Assembly (NCBI RefSeq): GCF_004331735.1
Contig: NZ_SJSO01000011.1
Coordinates: 62,001-126,000 of the forward strand
Direction: 5' to 3'
DNA: 64,000 bases
Source of the DNA: Pedobacter psychrodurus
GTDB lineage: Bacteria; Bacteroidota; Bacteroidia; Sphingobacteriales; Sphingobacteriaceae
The notes under the pieces: generated by a model
Database searches by the model: none
What the model saw: the letters and a program-made list of their open reading frames with translations, nothing else
Told to the model about the DNA's origin: nothing
Made by a program: the position numbers and the translations under genes
In this document: in pieces, positions 53,066 through 62,534 of the stretch
How positions within the stretch are numbered: position 1 is the first letter of the stretch
How the letters are laid out: each line of letters opens with the position of its first letter

Positions 53066-54427
53066 CTACCCCGATATTGCGTTAATAATATCGTACTGTG
53101 TGATAATTTCGATCTTACCTGATTCATCTTCAACCAATACAGCAGAATTTTCTTTATTGATCAATGAAGAAATTTTATCAATTGAGGTATTCAAATCAAC
53201 AAATGGGAAAGTAGCCGTCATGATTTCTGAAATTGCGGCCGATTTTAAGCCTGGATTTTCAAGCAGTGCACTTAATATATCACTTTCTGCAATTTTACCC
53301 ACAATCATTCCTTGCTGTGTTACCGGAATTTGAGAGATATTCATCGATTTAATGGTATTGATCGCCTCGAGCACCGATTTTTGCGCATCAAGTGTTACAA
53401 TCTCTGTGCTTTCTTTTTTAGCTAAGATAGATTTAGCGGTTAATTTTTCGTCCTGCAAGAATCCGCGTTCGCGTAACCAATCTTCATTATACATTTTGCC
53501 CATGTAACGGCTACCATGATCGTGAAAAATAACCACAACAACATCTTCTGGCTTCAGTTTATCTTTTAACTGGATTAATCCACCAATAGCAGCACCAGCC
53601 GAGTTACCCACGAAAATACCTTCTTTACGGGCAATATCGCGTGTCATTAAAGCAGCATCTTTATCCGTAACCTTTTCAAATAGATCGATCACATCAAAAT
53701 TGACGTTTGCTGGAAGGAAATCTTCGCCAATACCTTCTGTGATATATGGATAAATTTCATCCTTATCAAATATGCCCGTCTCTTTATATTTCTTGAAAAC
53801 CGAGCCATAGGTATCGATTCCCCAGACTTTAATATTTGGATTCTTTTCTTTCAAATATCTCCCGGTTCCGGAAATGGTTCCACCAGTACCCACACCAACC
53901 ACTAAGTGTGTAATTTTACCTTCTGTCTGCTCCCATATCTCAGGCCCAGTTTGCTCATAATGTGCCTGAGAGTTGGCTAAGTTATCATACTGATTGGGTT
54001 TCCATGAATTTGGAACCTCGCGTTCTAAACGCGAAGAAACAGAATAATAAGAACGGGGATCTTCAGGTTCAACGTTTGTAGGACAAACGATTACTTCGGC
54101 ACCAAAGGCCCGTAAAGCATCAACTTTTTCTTTCGATTGTTTATCCGTTGTGGTAAAAATACATTTGTAACCTTTAATAATAGCCGCCATAGCTAAGCCC
54201 ATACCCGTATTTCCGGATGTTCCTTCTATAATTGTTCCGCCTGGTTTTAGTTTACCGCTTTTCTCGGCATCTTCAATCATTTTAACCGCCATACGGTCTT
54301 TAATTGAATTGCCTGGATTAGTAGTCTCTATTTTCGCCAGGATTGTTCCCGGAACTCCTTTTGTTATCGTATTTAATTTGACCAATGGCGTATTGCCAAT
54401 AGTTTCTAAAATATTATTGTACCACAT
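53066..54427 (-). CDS. Cystathionine beta-synthase / cysteine synthase-like PLP enzyme with CBS pair
   Basis: 453 residues. The PLP lysine is in NPGNSIKDRMAVKMIE (about 37-52), the substrate loop is EGTSGNTGMGLA, the phosphate loop VVGVGTGGTISGTGRY, and FVGNSAGAA follows. The C-terminal 110 residues hold two CBS modules (ISQIPVTQQGMIVGKIAESD, SAVLVEDESGKIEIITQYD) that bind adenosine ligands and tune activity. This is the bacterial CBS layout (beta-synthase plus CBS pair): serine plus homocysteine or sulfide to cystathionine or cysteine. The exact choice is not decided by sequence. Confidence 0.9.
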   Translation of the reverse strand: MWYNNILETIGNTPLVKLNTITKGVPGTILAKIETTNPGNSIKDRMAVKMIEDAEKSGKLKPGGTIIEGTSGNTGMGLAMAAIIKGYKCIFTTTDKQSKEKVDALRAFGAEVIVCPTNVEPEDPRSYYSVSSRLEREVPNSWKPNQYDNLANSQAHYEQTGPEIWEQTEGKITHLVVGVGTGGTISGTGRYLKEKNPNIKVWGIDTYGSVFKKYKETGIFDKDEIYPYITEGIGEDFLPANVNFDVIDLFEKVTDKDAALMTRDIARKEGIFVGNSAGAAIGGLIQLKDKLKPEDVVVVIFHDHGSRYMGKMYNEDWLRERGFLQDEKLTAKSILAKKESTEIVTLDAQKSVLEAINTIKSMNISQIPVTQQGMIVGKIAESDILSALLENPGLKSAAISEIMTATFPFVDLNTSIDKISSLINKENSAVLVEDESGKIEIITQYDIINAISG

Positions 54428-54584
54428 ATTACAAAATTAAGCAAAGGCATTAAGTATTTTACAAACTATATTTTATTTGAAACATAATTTTGAAAATAAT
54501 AATTTAAAAGAATTTAATTGTATAATCTATAATTATGATAGGCATTATAGATTGATTATTGGGTAAAATACAATTTCAATTCTC

Positions 54585-55679
54585 TCATAGGCGTTTATAT
54601 ATTTTTCCTGGTAGCGAAACAATAATCCCCTGCATCTCTAATGTAAGGATTACGATTGCCAGTTTACTTTGCTGAATATTCAATTGAGCACAAAGTTCAT
54701 CTATAGAAAGCTGACCATTTTGTAATGCATCAACAACACGCTGTTCGTTAGGGGTAAGACTTAACTGCAACGTGGTTTGTTGGGTATTGTGCTTTACCTT
54801 CACTTCATCATCCCAACCCAAATAATAAATCAGATCATTAGCATTATTTATTAATCCGGCTCTATTGGTCTTAATCAGGAAATTACAGCCTTCCGAAAAA
54901 ACATCATTTGTTCTACCCGGAAAAGCATATACATCTTTATTGTAAGAATTTGCGATTTCTGCGGTTATTAAGGCGCCTCCCTTTATTGATGCTTCAACTA
55001 CAACGGTAGCATCTGCAATCCCTGCAATAATCCGGTTTCTTTGCGGAAAATTCGGTCGATCGGGATTGGTCAGGATTGGAAACTCGGTGAGTAGGCTTCC
55101 ATTCAAAACCATTTTCTGAGCAATCGGTTTATGAATTTTTGGATACATTCGATCTAAGCCATGACCAAGCACACCAACAGTTGGAATATTATTTACCAGG
55201 CATTCTTTATGTGCCGTTACATCAATGCCATAAGCCAAGCCACTAACTATCAAAACATTGTACGGCGCTAAAACTTCGCACAATTCCTTACAGAGATTTT
55301 TCCCATAGCTTGTTGCATTACGGGTTCCAACAATGCTGATGATACGCTGATGGTTAAAATCGACTGTACCTTTGGCATAAAGTAGAATAGGTGAATCGAT
55401 ACAATTCTTTAACCTTTTAGGATATTTTTCGTCAGAGAAAAACAATACTTCTATCCCATGTTTTTCAATAAATTCTAGTTCTTGCCTGGCCCTTACCAAA
55501 GCATCGGTACTACGAATGGCTTCAATTGTTTTCTCTCCAATACCTGGAATTTGTAAAAGCTGTTTTTTACTTGCAGAAAATACATTTTCGGCGCTTCCAC
55601 AATAGGCAAGAAGGTTTTTGGCCGTTACCGGGCCAATAGATTTAATAAAAGTTAAGGCAATTTTATGGAGCATGCTCAT
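54585..55679 (-). CDS. dprA: DNA-processing protein DprA
   Basis: 364 residues. An N-terminal HhH-like part (LLQIPGIGEKTIEAI) precedes the Rossmann DprA fold: ISIVGTRNATSYGKN, VSGLAYGIDVTAHKECL, VLGHGLDRMYPK and EFPILTNPDRPNFPQRNRIIAGI. The C-terminal winged helix (about 300-364) is the DML1-like domain. It loads RecA on single-stranded DNA during natural transformation; the gene is nearly universal in bacteria. Confidence 0.95.
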   Translation of the reverse strand: MSMLHKIALTFIKSIGPVTAKNLLAYCGSAENVFSASKKQLLQIPGIGEKTIEAIRSTDALVRARQELEFIEKHGIEVLFFSDEKYPKRLKNCIDSPILLYAKGTVDFNHQRIISIVGTRNATSYGKNLCKELCEVLAPYNVLIVSGLAYGIDVTAHKECLVNNIPTVGVLGHGLDRMYPKIHKPIAQKMVLNGSLLTEFPILTNPDRPNFPQRNRIIAGIADATVVVEASIKGGALITAEIANSYNKDVYAFPGRTNDVFSEGCNFLIKTNRAGLINNANDLIYYLGWDDEVKVKHNTQQTTLQLSLTPNEQRVVDALQNGQLSIDELCAQLNIQQSKLAIVILTLEMQGIIVSLPGKIYKRL

Positions 55680-55730
55680 GATCTGGTAAGGTTAAATAAA
55701 TGCGGGATGATTTATTTCCTTAAAGCAAGC

Positions 55731-55997
55731 TTAAAAATCGATGTCGATTAAACTTTTTAATGGAATATGAATATTGTTTTTTAGTTGTATATATTTCTCT
55801 GTTACGGCCCAAACTGTAGTATCAACACGTTTTGGACCTATAGTAGTATTAAAAGTAATAACGGCTTTTGATTTAAATTCATTACCTAGCCTTTGCGCTT
55901 CATCGAGTTTGGTTTGCAACTCATTGGTATGATCCTCTTTTGCATTGATGATGTTTAAATAACTGATATGTTCCTTTTCTACAATTTCTATTGGCAT
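55731..55997 (-). CDS. Small hypothetical protein
   Basis: 88 residues, soluble, no signal peptide. Pattern: beta-strand VEKEHISYLNIINA, a helix with TNELQTKLDEAQRLGNEF, then strands ending WAVTEKYIQLKNNIHIPLKSLI. Probably a conserved Bacteroidota family of unknown role. Upstream of dprA on the same strand, with a 51-bp gap, so it may share its transcript. Confidence 0.55.
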   Translation of the reverse strand: MPIEIVEKEHISYLNIINAKEDHTNELQTKLDEAQRLGNEFKSKAVITFNTTIGPKRVDTTVWAVTEKYIQLKNNIHIPLKSLIDIDF

Positions 55998-56094
55998 GGT
56001 ATCTCTTTAACGATTAATGTTAAACAAGCTTATCAATTTTTTATAAAAAAAGCAACTCTTATTTATTCGTTTTGTGTAATAATTATAAAAAAAT

Positions 56095-56121
56095 GGCCAG
56101 ATTTGAAGTACAAATCTGGCC
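56095..56121 (-). terminator. Intrinsic terminator of the S41 protease operon
   Basis: GGCCAGATTTG and CAAATCTGGCC form a perfect 11-bp stem with a 5-nt loop (AAGTA), with a T-rich run on the minus strand. It lies 25 bp after the S41 protease stop. Confidence 0.85.
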
Positions 56122-56145
56122 GTTTCAGTATTAATTTGCAGCTAA

Positions 56146-57636
56146 TTATTTAAATCTCAGCTTTCTGGTTTCAACCATTCCTTTAAATTCATGATCCATT
56201 TTACCAGAAAGATCTTGAACTTGGGTTTTAGATAGTGGTGAGGTACTACTAATGGGATTATCTTTAAGGAAAGAAGAGAAACCTCCATTGGCAGAATAGT
56301 ATAGAGCCTGTGCTAATAGTTTTTCTGTTGGATCTCCAAAATCTTTGGTTACATCATCAAAAATATCTTTATCAACTGCCATTCCATCAAAATAACCGCC
56401 TTGGTTTAATTGATTTTTAGTTTCAAACTGAGGAATATATAAGTCGTTTTTATCTATACGGATGGAGAAAAAACCAACGGGTTTTCCATAGGTTTTCTTA
56501 CCAATCAGTTTAACATCCATTACAGGTTTTAAATTATTAATTAACAACTCACTTGCTGATGCCGTACTACTGGTTACAATAAAGTAAACCCTGGTTAGGC
56601 TATTTAACGATCCACGTTTAGCAAAAACCTCTTGGTTTCCGGCTGCAACTGTAGGTTTATAAGAATAATCAAAATAAGAATACATCCGTGTTACACCATC
56701 ATTACCTTTCGCATAAAACTTCTGATTTTGAAGAATTGTGGCTTGATTATCCTGCATGGTCTGCGTCCAGTAAGTAGTATACATCACTTTACCGTTTTGA
56801 GATGTTGGTGCAATCAAATTAGAAAACGCTTCTGACGTAGCTACTGAACCTCCGCCATTATAACGTAAATCGACAACAAGTTCAGTAATTCCCGCTGTCG
56901 AAAACTGTGTAAATGCTGCATCCAGGAAATCAGTTGAATTGGTGGTAAAACTGTTGAATACTATATATCCCACTTTTTTTGGTCCTACGGTGTAGGTTTT
57001 GGTAAAAAGTACCGGGTTGATATTATAACTTGCCTTGGTTATCGTTACATCCTGACTAGTACCATCTGGTTTTAAAACCGTCAATGCAACCGTTGGACTT
57101 GTGCCAAAAATAGCATTCACTACATAATCAATCCTTGCATCAGTGGTATTGATATCTGTGCTACCATTAATTTTTGTAATCTGATAACCTCTCTTTAAGC
57201 CTTGAACACCAGCAGGAGATGTTGCATATACATATTTAATTCTTAAATCATTCGAACCGGCAAAAAATACGGAGAAACCAAAATCTCCAGCTACGCCACC
57301 TAACTCGCCAGCTACAGTCCCGTCATCAATAAACGAATATTTATCTTTTCCTCCCGTACTTGGTAATGCTTTTAAAGCAGCTAAAACCGCATTGTTTGAA
57401 CTATATTGTCTTGGATTAAAGGCAGAATAGCTTGGCATACCCACATTCCAATAATAAGTTTGCTGTGCATACAGGTAAATCGAATCTTTAGTTAACTCTG
57501 CCCGGGTTCCAGCAGTACCTTGTGGTGCCCCATCTCCATCTGGTGTATTATTTGATTTTTTACACGATGTTGTAAACCCAACCACAATGATCAAAGCACA
57601 CAAAAATGTATTTTGCGAAATAAATTTTCTAAGCAT
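56146..57636 (-). CDS. S41-family C-terminal processing peptidase, lipoprotein
   Basis: 496 residues with signal peptide and lipobox at about residue 25 (FTTSC), so anchored in a membrane facing the periplasm or surface. A PDZ-like part (about 150-210, GLKRGYQITKINGSTDINTT) precedes the S41 core: VVDLRYNGGGS, catalytic Ser within VTSSTASASELL (about 360) and Lys in GKKTYGKPVGF. It degrades or trims exported proteins. Last gene of a three- or four-gene run (HAD protein 2 bp upstream). Confidence 0.9.
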   Translation of the reverse strand: MLRKFISQNTFLCALIIVVGFTTSCKKSNNTPDGDGAPQGTAGTRAELTKDSIYLYAQQTYYWNVGMPSYSAFNPRQYSSNNAVLAALKALPSTGGKDKYSFIDDGTVAGELGGVAGDFGFSVFFAGSNDLRIKYVYATSPAGVQGLKRGYQITKINGSTDINTTDARIDYVVNAIFGTSPTVALTVLKPDGTSQDVTITKASYNINPVLFTKTYTVGPKKVGYIVFNSFTTNSTDFLDAAFTQFSTAGITELVVDLRYNGGGSVATSEAFSNLIAPTSQNGKVMYTTYWTQTMQDNQATILQNQKFYAKGNDGVTRMYSYFDYSYKPTVAAGNQEVFAKRGSLNSLTRVYFIVTSSTASASELLINNLKPVMDVKLIGKKTYGKPVGFFSIRIDKNDLYIPQFETKNQLNQGGYFDGMAVDKDIFDDVTKDFGDPTEKLLAQALYYSANGGFSSFLKDNPISSTSPLSKTQVQDLSGKMDHEFKGMVETRKLRFK

Positions 57637-57638
57637 AT

Positions 57639-58247
57639 TTATTTGTAAATTTCTAGTGACTCAATATACGGCAAATTAATTAATTTAGATTGTTGCTCAT
57701 CAAATTTATTTGCACCAACAACTAACGCTTGGTTATGTGATAAATTGTTGCTGTTTAATATGTTCTGAAAAATTTCTGATTTAGCTAAGCCAAGTTCCTC
57801 AACAAAATATACAGTAAGATATTGCTCTAGCCCATTCCACTCTGTTTGCTTAATTTTATTAAGTTGTTGCGCAGGGTTACCGGCAGTTACAATAAATATT
57901 TGTTTGCGGTCTACCACAAGTTCCTGCATAAACCCGAGCATATTTTTATAAAGCAAAAGTTTTAAAGGTAAACGGGCATTTTGATGCAGCATATCAAAAT
58001 TATGCTGGTACTTCACATCAATAGCAAACTGGTTTGCTGTTTCCTCAAAAAGTTTTTCAGTACCATTACTCTCATATGCTGCACGCATAAATTCAAGAAT
58101 AGGTTGTGCACTTTTTTGCTCAGTGTATTCTATAAACTGAGCAAACAGATAATAAACCTGCAGCAAATAATCCTTCTCTGGAAATAACACGTCATCCAAT
58201 TCAAAAATTACAATCTGCTTATCTTTCACGTATTGATTTGCATCCAT
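57639..58247 (-). CDS. HAD-superfamily protein with Glu in place of the nucleophile Asp
   Basis: 202 residues. Motif I reads VIFELDDVLFPEKDY: the first residue of the D-x-D pair is Glu16, the second is Asp18. Motif II is IVTAGNPAQQLNK and motif IV lies near VVGANKFDE. The Asp-to-Glu change removes the usual phosphoaspartate nucleophile, so phosphatase activity is doubtful. It is 2 bp from the S41 gene and 1 bp from the preATP-grasp gene, thus one operon. A carrier or binding role cannot be excluded. Confidence 0.7.
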   Translation of the reverse strand: MDANQYVKDKQIVIFELDDVLFPEKDYLLQVYYLFAQFIEYTEQKSAQPILEFMRAAYESNGTEKLFEETANQFAIDVKYQHNFDMLHQNARLPLKLLLYKNMLGFMQELVVDRKQIFIVTAGNPAQQLNKIKQTEWNGLEQYLTVYFVEELGLAKSEIFQNILNSNNLSHNQALVVGANKFDEQQSKLINLPYIESLEIYK

Positions 58248-58248
58248 A

Positions 58249-58728
58249 TTAAATTGTAAAAAGTTTTAAACCATCAGAATTATTATAACCAAATACGCCA
58301 TTCAATTCTGAAGAAACATTTGTAGGCATAAGACTGCCATCGGTTGAAAAAATCTGATCACCATGAATAAACACCGCAAAATTTTGATATGTAACCTTTT
58401 CTTCAGCTAAATAGTCAGCAATTACATCAGCATTGGGCAACAACACCTGGATTCCATACTCTCCAAAAAGCACAGCAGATTTAGCCAGTGGCTCAAGCTC
58501 ATAATGGTGCAAAGGGATAATACAATCTATGGCTTCGGTGATGCAAAAATTTAATAGAATGTGCGCGATACTATCTTTATTTAGCAGACCTAGCGACGAA
58601 AAGGCATAATTTTCAGTTATTATCCCCGGCACATCGCCATAATCGGCAAGTAAAACAAAATGACTGGGAAACGCTTTCATCAGCTTCAAAGCCTTGGCAT
58701 TGTTCCCTCCTGTTATCAGTATTTTCAA
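58249..58728 (-). CDS. Stand-alone preATP-grasp domain protein
   Basis: 159 residues. The fold matches the N-terminal Rossmann-like domain of ATP-grasp ligases of the carbamoyl-phosphate-synthase type: KILITGGNNAKALKLMKAFP, HFVLLADYGDVPGI and IDCIIPLHHYELEPLAKSAV. The protein ends where the ATP-grasp catalytic domain would begin, at FGYNNSDGLKLFTI. It has 1 bp to the HAD gene. Either a shortened gene or a real single-domain protein; the intact, tight operon favours the latter. Confidence 0.6.
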   Translation of the reverse strand: MKILITGGNNAKALKLMKAFPSHFVLLADYGDVPGIITENYAFSSLGLLNKDSIAHILLNFCITEAIDCIIPLHHYELEPLAKSAVLFGEYGIQVLLPNADVIADYLAEEKVTYQNFAVFIHGDQIFSTDGSLMPTNVSSELNGVFGYNNSDGLKLFTI

Positions 58729-58800
58729 GGTATAATTATTGAATGAATAAATTAGAATTATTGAATGATAGAATGACTGAATTAAAGAATGATCATGATC

Positions 58801-59451
58801 TTATACGATTAAACCATCCTTCATGCTAACCACACGGTCGCTGGTTTTTGCCAGGTGTTCATTGTGCGTAACAATTACAAACGTTTGATGGAAATTATCG
58901 CGCAAACTTACAAACAACTGGTGTAATCCGGCTGCATTTTCAGAGTCTAAATTCCCTGAAGGTTCATCAGCCAATATAATTGAAGGATTATTGATCAGTG
59001 CTCTTGCAATGGCCACACGCTGTTGCTCACCGCCAGACAGCTGATTGGGCTTATGTTGGGCTCTATCTTTTAATCCAAACAGATCTAACAGTTCAAATGC
59101 CCTGCTTTCGGCTTGTTTTTTATTGGTTTTAGCTATAAATGCCGGAATGCAAATATTTTCAATTGCACTAAATTCTGGCAACAAATGATGAAACTGAAAT
59201 ACAAAACCTATATTCTGATTGCGGAAAGTACTCAGCAAATCGCCATTCAATTTATTAATAACAGTGCCTTTTAATTCGACAGTACCATCATCAGGTTTAT
59301 CTAATGTTCCTAAAATATGCAATAAAGTACTTTTTCCAGCACCAGATGGCCCAATAATACTTACAATCTCCCCTTTTTGTACTTCAAAATTTACGCCTTT
59401 TAAAATTTGCAGATTTCCGTACGATTTTCTTATTCCAGTGGCTTTTAGCAT
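58801..59451 (-). CDS. lolD: LolD-like ABC transporter ATP-binding protein
   Basis: 216 residues, a complete ABC ATPase: Walker [10 protein letters not shown] (about 34-42), Q-loop [16 protein letters not shown], signature LSGGEQQR (about 138), Walker [12 protein letters not shown] and H-loop VTHNEHLA. The HHLLPEF-type Q-loop is typical of LolD and MacB ATPases, which drive lipoprotein release or efflux. No permease is adjacent. It may join a LolCE pair elsewhere to feed LolA (29393), but MacB- or FtsE-type use cannot be excluded. Confidence 0.88.
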   Translation of the reverse strand: MLKATGIRKSYGNLQILKGVNFEVQKGEIVSIIGPSGAGKSTLLHILGTLDKPDDGTVELKGTVINKLNGDLLSTFRNQNIGFVFQFHHLLPEFSAIENICIPAFIAKTNKKQAESRAFELLDLFGLKDRAQHKPNQLSGGEQQRVAIARALINNPSIILADEPSGNLDSENAAGLHQLFVSLRDNFHQTFVIVTHNEHLAKTSDRVVSMKDGLIV

Positions 59452-59603
59452 GCTCCAAATTTAATAAAAAATCAAAGACTAAAGCTAAAAGCATAAAGAC
59501 TAAAGGCCAAAGCTAAAATTAGAAAAGCCAATCGCGAAAGATCGGGCTTTTTGAATCTGTGTAATCTCTAAATCTGTGTAATCATCCCGAAGGAAAAAAT
59601 AAT

Positions 59604-59644
59604 TTTGGAAATATCAAATTCTTATTTAACTTTGAAAAACAAAG
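59604..59644 (+). promoter_or_regulatory. Full Bacteroidota promoter with overlapping CTTTG-N5-CAAAG operator
   Basis: TTTG (59604-59607), 19 bp, then TAACTTTG (59627-59634) match the -33/-7 consensus exactly. CTTTG-AAAAA-CAAAG (59630-59644) overlaps the -7 box and start region; the same box plus AGCACTTTTAAAA recurs before 60639. The gene for a small winged-helix regulator lies downstream, so this is a likely repressor site. Confidence 0.7.
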
Positions 59645-59654
59645 CACTTTTAAA

Positions 59655-60290
59655 ATGAGCACTCAAGAAGAACAATTAAATGCCTTAAAAGATATCAGAC
59701 AAATGATGGATAGGTCATCAAGATTTATTTCTTTGAGCGGTTTATCTGGTGTTTTTGCGGGCGTTATCGCTTTAATTGGTGCTTATTTTGCCAACGATGA
59801 AATTAATAAATTCATCAACAGACGTGGCTATGGTTACGGTGTTGGTGGAGAAATGGACCTGGAATTTAACTTAATAAAACTTGGCATTTTCGTTTTAGTG
59901 ATTGCTTTGGCTGGCGGCATTTTATTTACTTATCGGAAAAGTCAGAAAAACAATCTTCCCATCTGGGATAAAACCTCTAAATCACTTTTAATTAACTTAT
60001 TTGTTCCATTGTTTGCAGGGGGATTATTTATTATTGCTTTATTGATTAACCATCCGAATACTTATAGCATTATTGCACCAAGCTGTTTAATTTTTTATGG
60101 TTTAGCGCTTATTAATGCCAGTAAATATACTTACAGTGACATTCGCTATCTGGGGCTTTGCGAGGTAATACTTGGATTGATCTGCATGTTTTATGTGGGT
60201 TATGGCTTAATTTTTTGGGCTTTTGGCTTTGGTATACTGCACATTGTTTATGGTCTTTTAATGTATTTTAAATATGAGAGAGGTCAGTAA
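59655..60290 (+). CDS. Multi-pass membrane protein
   Basis: 211 residues with about six hydrophobic segments after a short soluble start (MSTQEEQLNALKDIRQMMDRS). No known enzyme or transporter motif. It begins the run 59655-62649 and is followed 2 bp later by the winged-helix regulator, a regulator-with-membrane-protein pair. Its promoter is the best consensus site in the window. A membrane sensor or a target of the regulator is possible. Confidence 0.7.
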   Translation: MSTQEEQLNALKDIRQMMDRSSRFISLSGLSGVFAGVIALIGAYFANDEINKFINRRGYGYGVGGEMDLEFNLIKLGIFVLVIALAGGILFTYRKSQKNNLPIWDKTSKSLLINLFVPLFAGGLFIIALLINHPNTYSIIAPSCLIFYGLALINASKYTYSDIRYLGLCEVILGLICMFYVGYGLIFWAFGFGILHIVYGLLMYFKYERGQ

Positions 60291-60292
60291 GC

Positions 60293-60589
60293 ATGAAAAA
60301 CCCCATAGCAGATTTAAATAAAATATTCGATAGCCGGATCAGGTTGGGCGTAATGTCTATCCTGGTGGTAAACGACGAAATTGGCTTTAACGACTTGAAA
60401 CAAATGCTCGAATTAACTGATGGCAATTTGGCTTCACATTTGAATACATTAGAACAGGCCGAATTTATTAAGGTACATAAAGGTTTTATCGGTAGAAAAA
60501 CCAGTACCACCTATTCTATTACAGCTTTGGGCAAACAAGCCTTTAAAGCACATTTAGATGCACTTGAAAAAATGATCAAGAAACTATAA
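60293..60589 (+). CDS. Small winged-helix transcriptional regulator
   Basis: 98 residues forming one winged helix-turn-helix: DSRIRLGVMSILVVNDEIGF, LKQMLELTDGNLASHLNTLEQA and then the wing GFIGRKTSTTYSITALGKQA. It has the size and pattern of the DUF-type MarR/PadR-like single-domain regulators common in Bacteroidota next to membrane protein genes. CTTTG-N5-CAAAG palindromes at 59630 and 60611 are its probable binding sites. No ligand domain. Confidence 0.85.
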   Translation: MKNPIADLNKIFDSRIRLGVMSILVVNDEIGFNDLKQMLELTDGNLASHLNTLEQAEFIKVHKGFIGRKTSTTYSITALGKQAFKAHLDALEKMIKKL

Positions 60590-60610
60590 ACAATTTTTTT
60601 TAACTATTTA

Positions 60611-60625
60611 CTTTGAAATACAAAG
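60611..60625 (+). promoter_or_regulatory. Second CTTTG-N5-CAAAG operator copy
   Basis: CTTTGAAATACAAAG is followed by CACTTTTAAAA, as at 59630-59644. It lies 14 bp before the start codon at 60639, over a near-consensus -7 box (TTACTTTG). This supports a shared regulator for both transcription units. Confidence 0.6.
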
Positions 60626-60638
60626 CACTTTTAAAACC

Positions 60639-60950
60639 ATGAAATTAGAAGAAATAAAAAGGCCTAAACTAATTGAAACCGGCAAATGGATGTCTGTATT
60701 TTCTGCGGCAATTGGCACCATCATACTTTTAGCATTCTTTGCTTTAAAAGTTGATGTGCTTATGTTCATCGGACTATTCTACATTTATTTTGCTACCGCA
60801 ATAAATGGAATATTTTTCCTTATTCTTTTCTTCGAGTGTTTCAGGCAACAAGACCATTGGCGAAAAATTGCAGCCATCATGTTTTTCATGCTTCTAAACA
60901 TTCCTTTAAGCATATTTTATTGCTTTTTAGCCTTAAACTTCAATCATTAA
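60639..60950 (+). CDS. Small membrane protein
   Basis: 103 residues, two to three membrane helices (FSAAIGTIILLAFFALKVD, FIGLFYIYFATAINGIFF, IAAIMFFMLLNIPLSIFY). Preceded by the second operator and followed 13 bp later by the DUF4173 gene, so probably in that transcript. No family recognised. Confidence 0.6.
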   Translation: MKLEEIKRPKLIETGKWMSVFSAAIGTIILLAFFALKVDVLMFIGLFYIYFATAINGIFFLILFFECFRQQDHWRKIAAIMFFMLLNIPLSIFYCFLALNFNH

Positions 60951-60962
60951 ACCTTATTAAAA

Positions 60963-62534
60963 ATGAAAAATAGATCCAACCTCTTATCACTCTCTGTCTT
61001 GCTGGGTGGCCTGCTGTTTACTTTTCTCTTTTGGAAAGAAAGATTAGCACTCAATTTGCTTATTTATAGCATTTATGTACTGGCTATCACTTTCATTAAT
61101 CCCGATGTAGTTAAAAGTACCAAACTTAAAATTTATGGTTTAGCACATCTTTTGGCTACGGTACTGGTGGTGGTTAACAACTCTGATTTAACTGTTGCCA
61201 CCTATTACATCAGCTTACTATTATTTATTGGTTTTAGCCATAACCAACAAATCAGAACAATTTTTACCGCTTTTCTCGCCAGTATTTTACAAATGATCAC
61301 AGTTCCTTTTAATGCGATACGGCATCTAAGTAAAATAAGCATAGGCAATTTTAACCTAAAACCTATTTTTAAATTAATCAAGTACATTTTCATCCCGGTA
61401 ATTGCCGTAATCTTTTTTACGTGTTTGTATTCTGCAGCCAATAATGTTTTTGCGCACTATGCCGAAAGCGCATTAACGAACATCGGACAGTTTTTTGAAA
61501 ATATCCTTCATTTCTTTTTCAAAGATTTAAGTATCGGCCGCATCATGCATTTCTGTTTTGGATTAGTTTTAACAGGTGGTTTATTGCTTGCATTTTTTAA
61601 TAACAGTTTAGAAAAAGCAGAACTGAAATGCAAGGAACAATTAGTAAGGATCAGGAAGATATTAGGTCAAAAAACGATTTGGTATAATATTGTAGAAACA
61701 TTTAGCGGCAACCTCTTAACACGTAAAATGGCCCTAAAAACCGAATATATTGTGGGTGTAATTTCATTCATTGCACTTAACCTATTATTGTTGTTATTAA
61801 ATGCCATTGATATTACCACGCTTTGGTTTGGCTACAAACCTTCGGGAAATTTCTCTGGAGAGTTACATCAGGGTACAAATGCCTTAATCTTTAGTATTGT
61901 AATGGCCATGGCTGTAATCCTTTACTTTTTTAGGGGGAATTTAAATTTTTACCACAAAAGCAAAACGCTAAGAGTACTTGCCTTTACCTGGATGGTTCAA
62001 AACTTCATCCTGATTATATCGGTATTTATTCGCGATGGTTATTATATAGAATTTCATGGTTTGACGCACAAAAGAATTGGCGTATTGGTATTTGCCATTC
62101 TTTGTATCATTGGTTTGGCAACTGTTTATTTTAAAGTAGCCAAGCAAAAAACCATATTCTATTTATTTAAAGTAAATGGAAATATCTGGTTCGCACTGCT
62201 GCTGGCCTTTAGCGTCATCAATTGGGATGTTTTAATTGTGAAGTATAACCTAAACCATGTCGATGCCGTTGCTATCGATCCTTATTATTTAACTTCTCTA
62301 TCAGAAAAAACGCTTCCGTTCTTAGATAAAAACAGGTCGAAAATCCATCCCACCACAAATAGCGAAGCAGAGATTGCTAAAGTAGACCAGTCCGAAGAAG
62401 CACTAATGAAAAAATTAGATGAAAGGATTGGTTATTTTAAAGAACGATACGAGGAATCGAGCTGGCTCTCATGGAATTTACAAGATTGGAATACGGCAGA
62501 ATATTTTGGATTAAATAAAAAACAACATGAATAG
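60963..62534 (+). CDS. DUF4173-type polytopic membrane protein
   Basis: 523 residues with about 11 membrane helices (start NLLSLSVLLGGLLFTFLFWKERLAL) and a soluble C-terminal tail. Conserved parts such as HQGTNALIFSIVMAMAVILYFFRG and HGLTHKRIGVLVF resemble the DUF4173/DUF4153 families, whose role is unknown. It is the largest member of the operon controlled by the small winged-helix regulator. Its last bases overlap a 40-codon gene. Confidence 0.75.
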   Translation: MKNRSNLLSLSVLLGGLLFTFLFWKERLALNLLIYSIYVLAITFINPDVVKSTKLKIYGLAHLLATVLVVVNNSDLTVATYYISLLLFIGFSHNQQIRTIFTAFLASILQMITVPFNAIRHLSKISIGNFNLKPIFKLIKYIFIPVIAVIFFTCLYSAANNVFAHYAESALTNIGQFFENILHFFFKDLSIGRIMHFCFGLVLTGGLLLAFFNNSLEKAELKCKEQLVRIRKILGQKTIWYNIVETFSGNLLTRKMALKTEYIVGVISFIALNLLLLLLNAIDITTLWFGYKPSGNFSGELHQGTNALIFSIVMAMAVILYFFRGNLNFYHKSKTLRVLAFTWMVQNFILIISVFIRDGYYIEFHGLTHKRIGVLVFAILCIIGLATVYFKVAKQKTIFYLFKVNGNIWFALLLAFSVINWDVLIVKYNLNHVDAVAIDPYYLTSLSEKTLPFLDKNRSKIHPTTNSEAEIAKVDQSEEALMKKLDERIGYFKERYEESSWLSWNLQDWNTAEYFGLNKKQHE

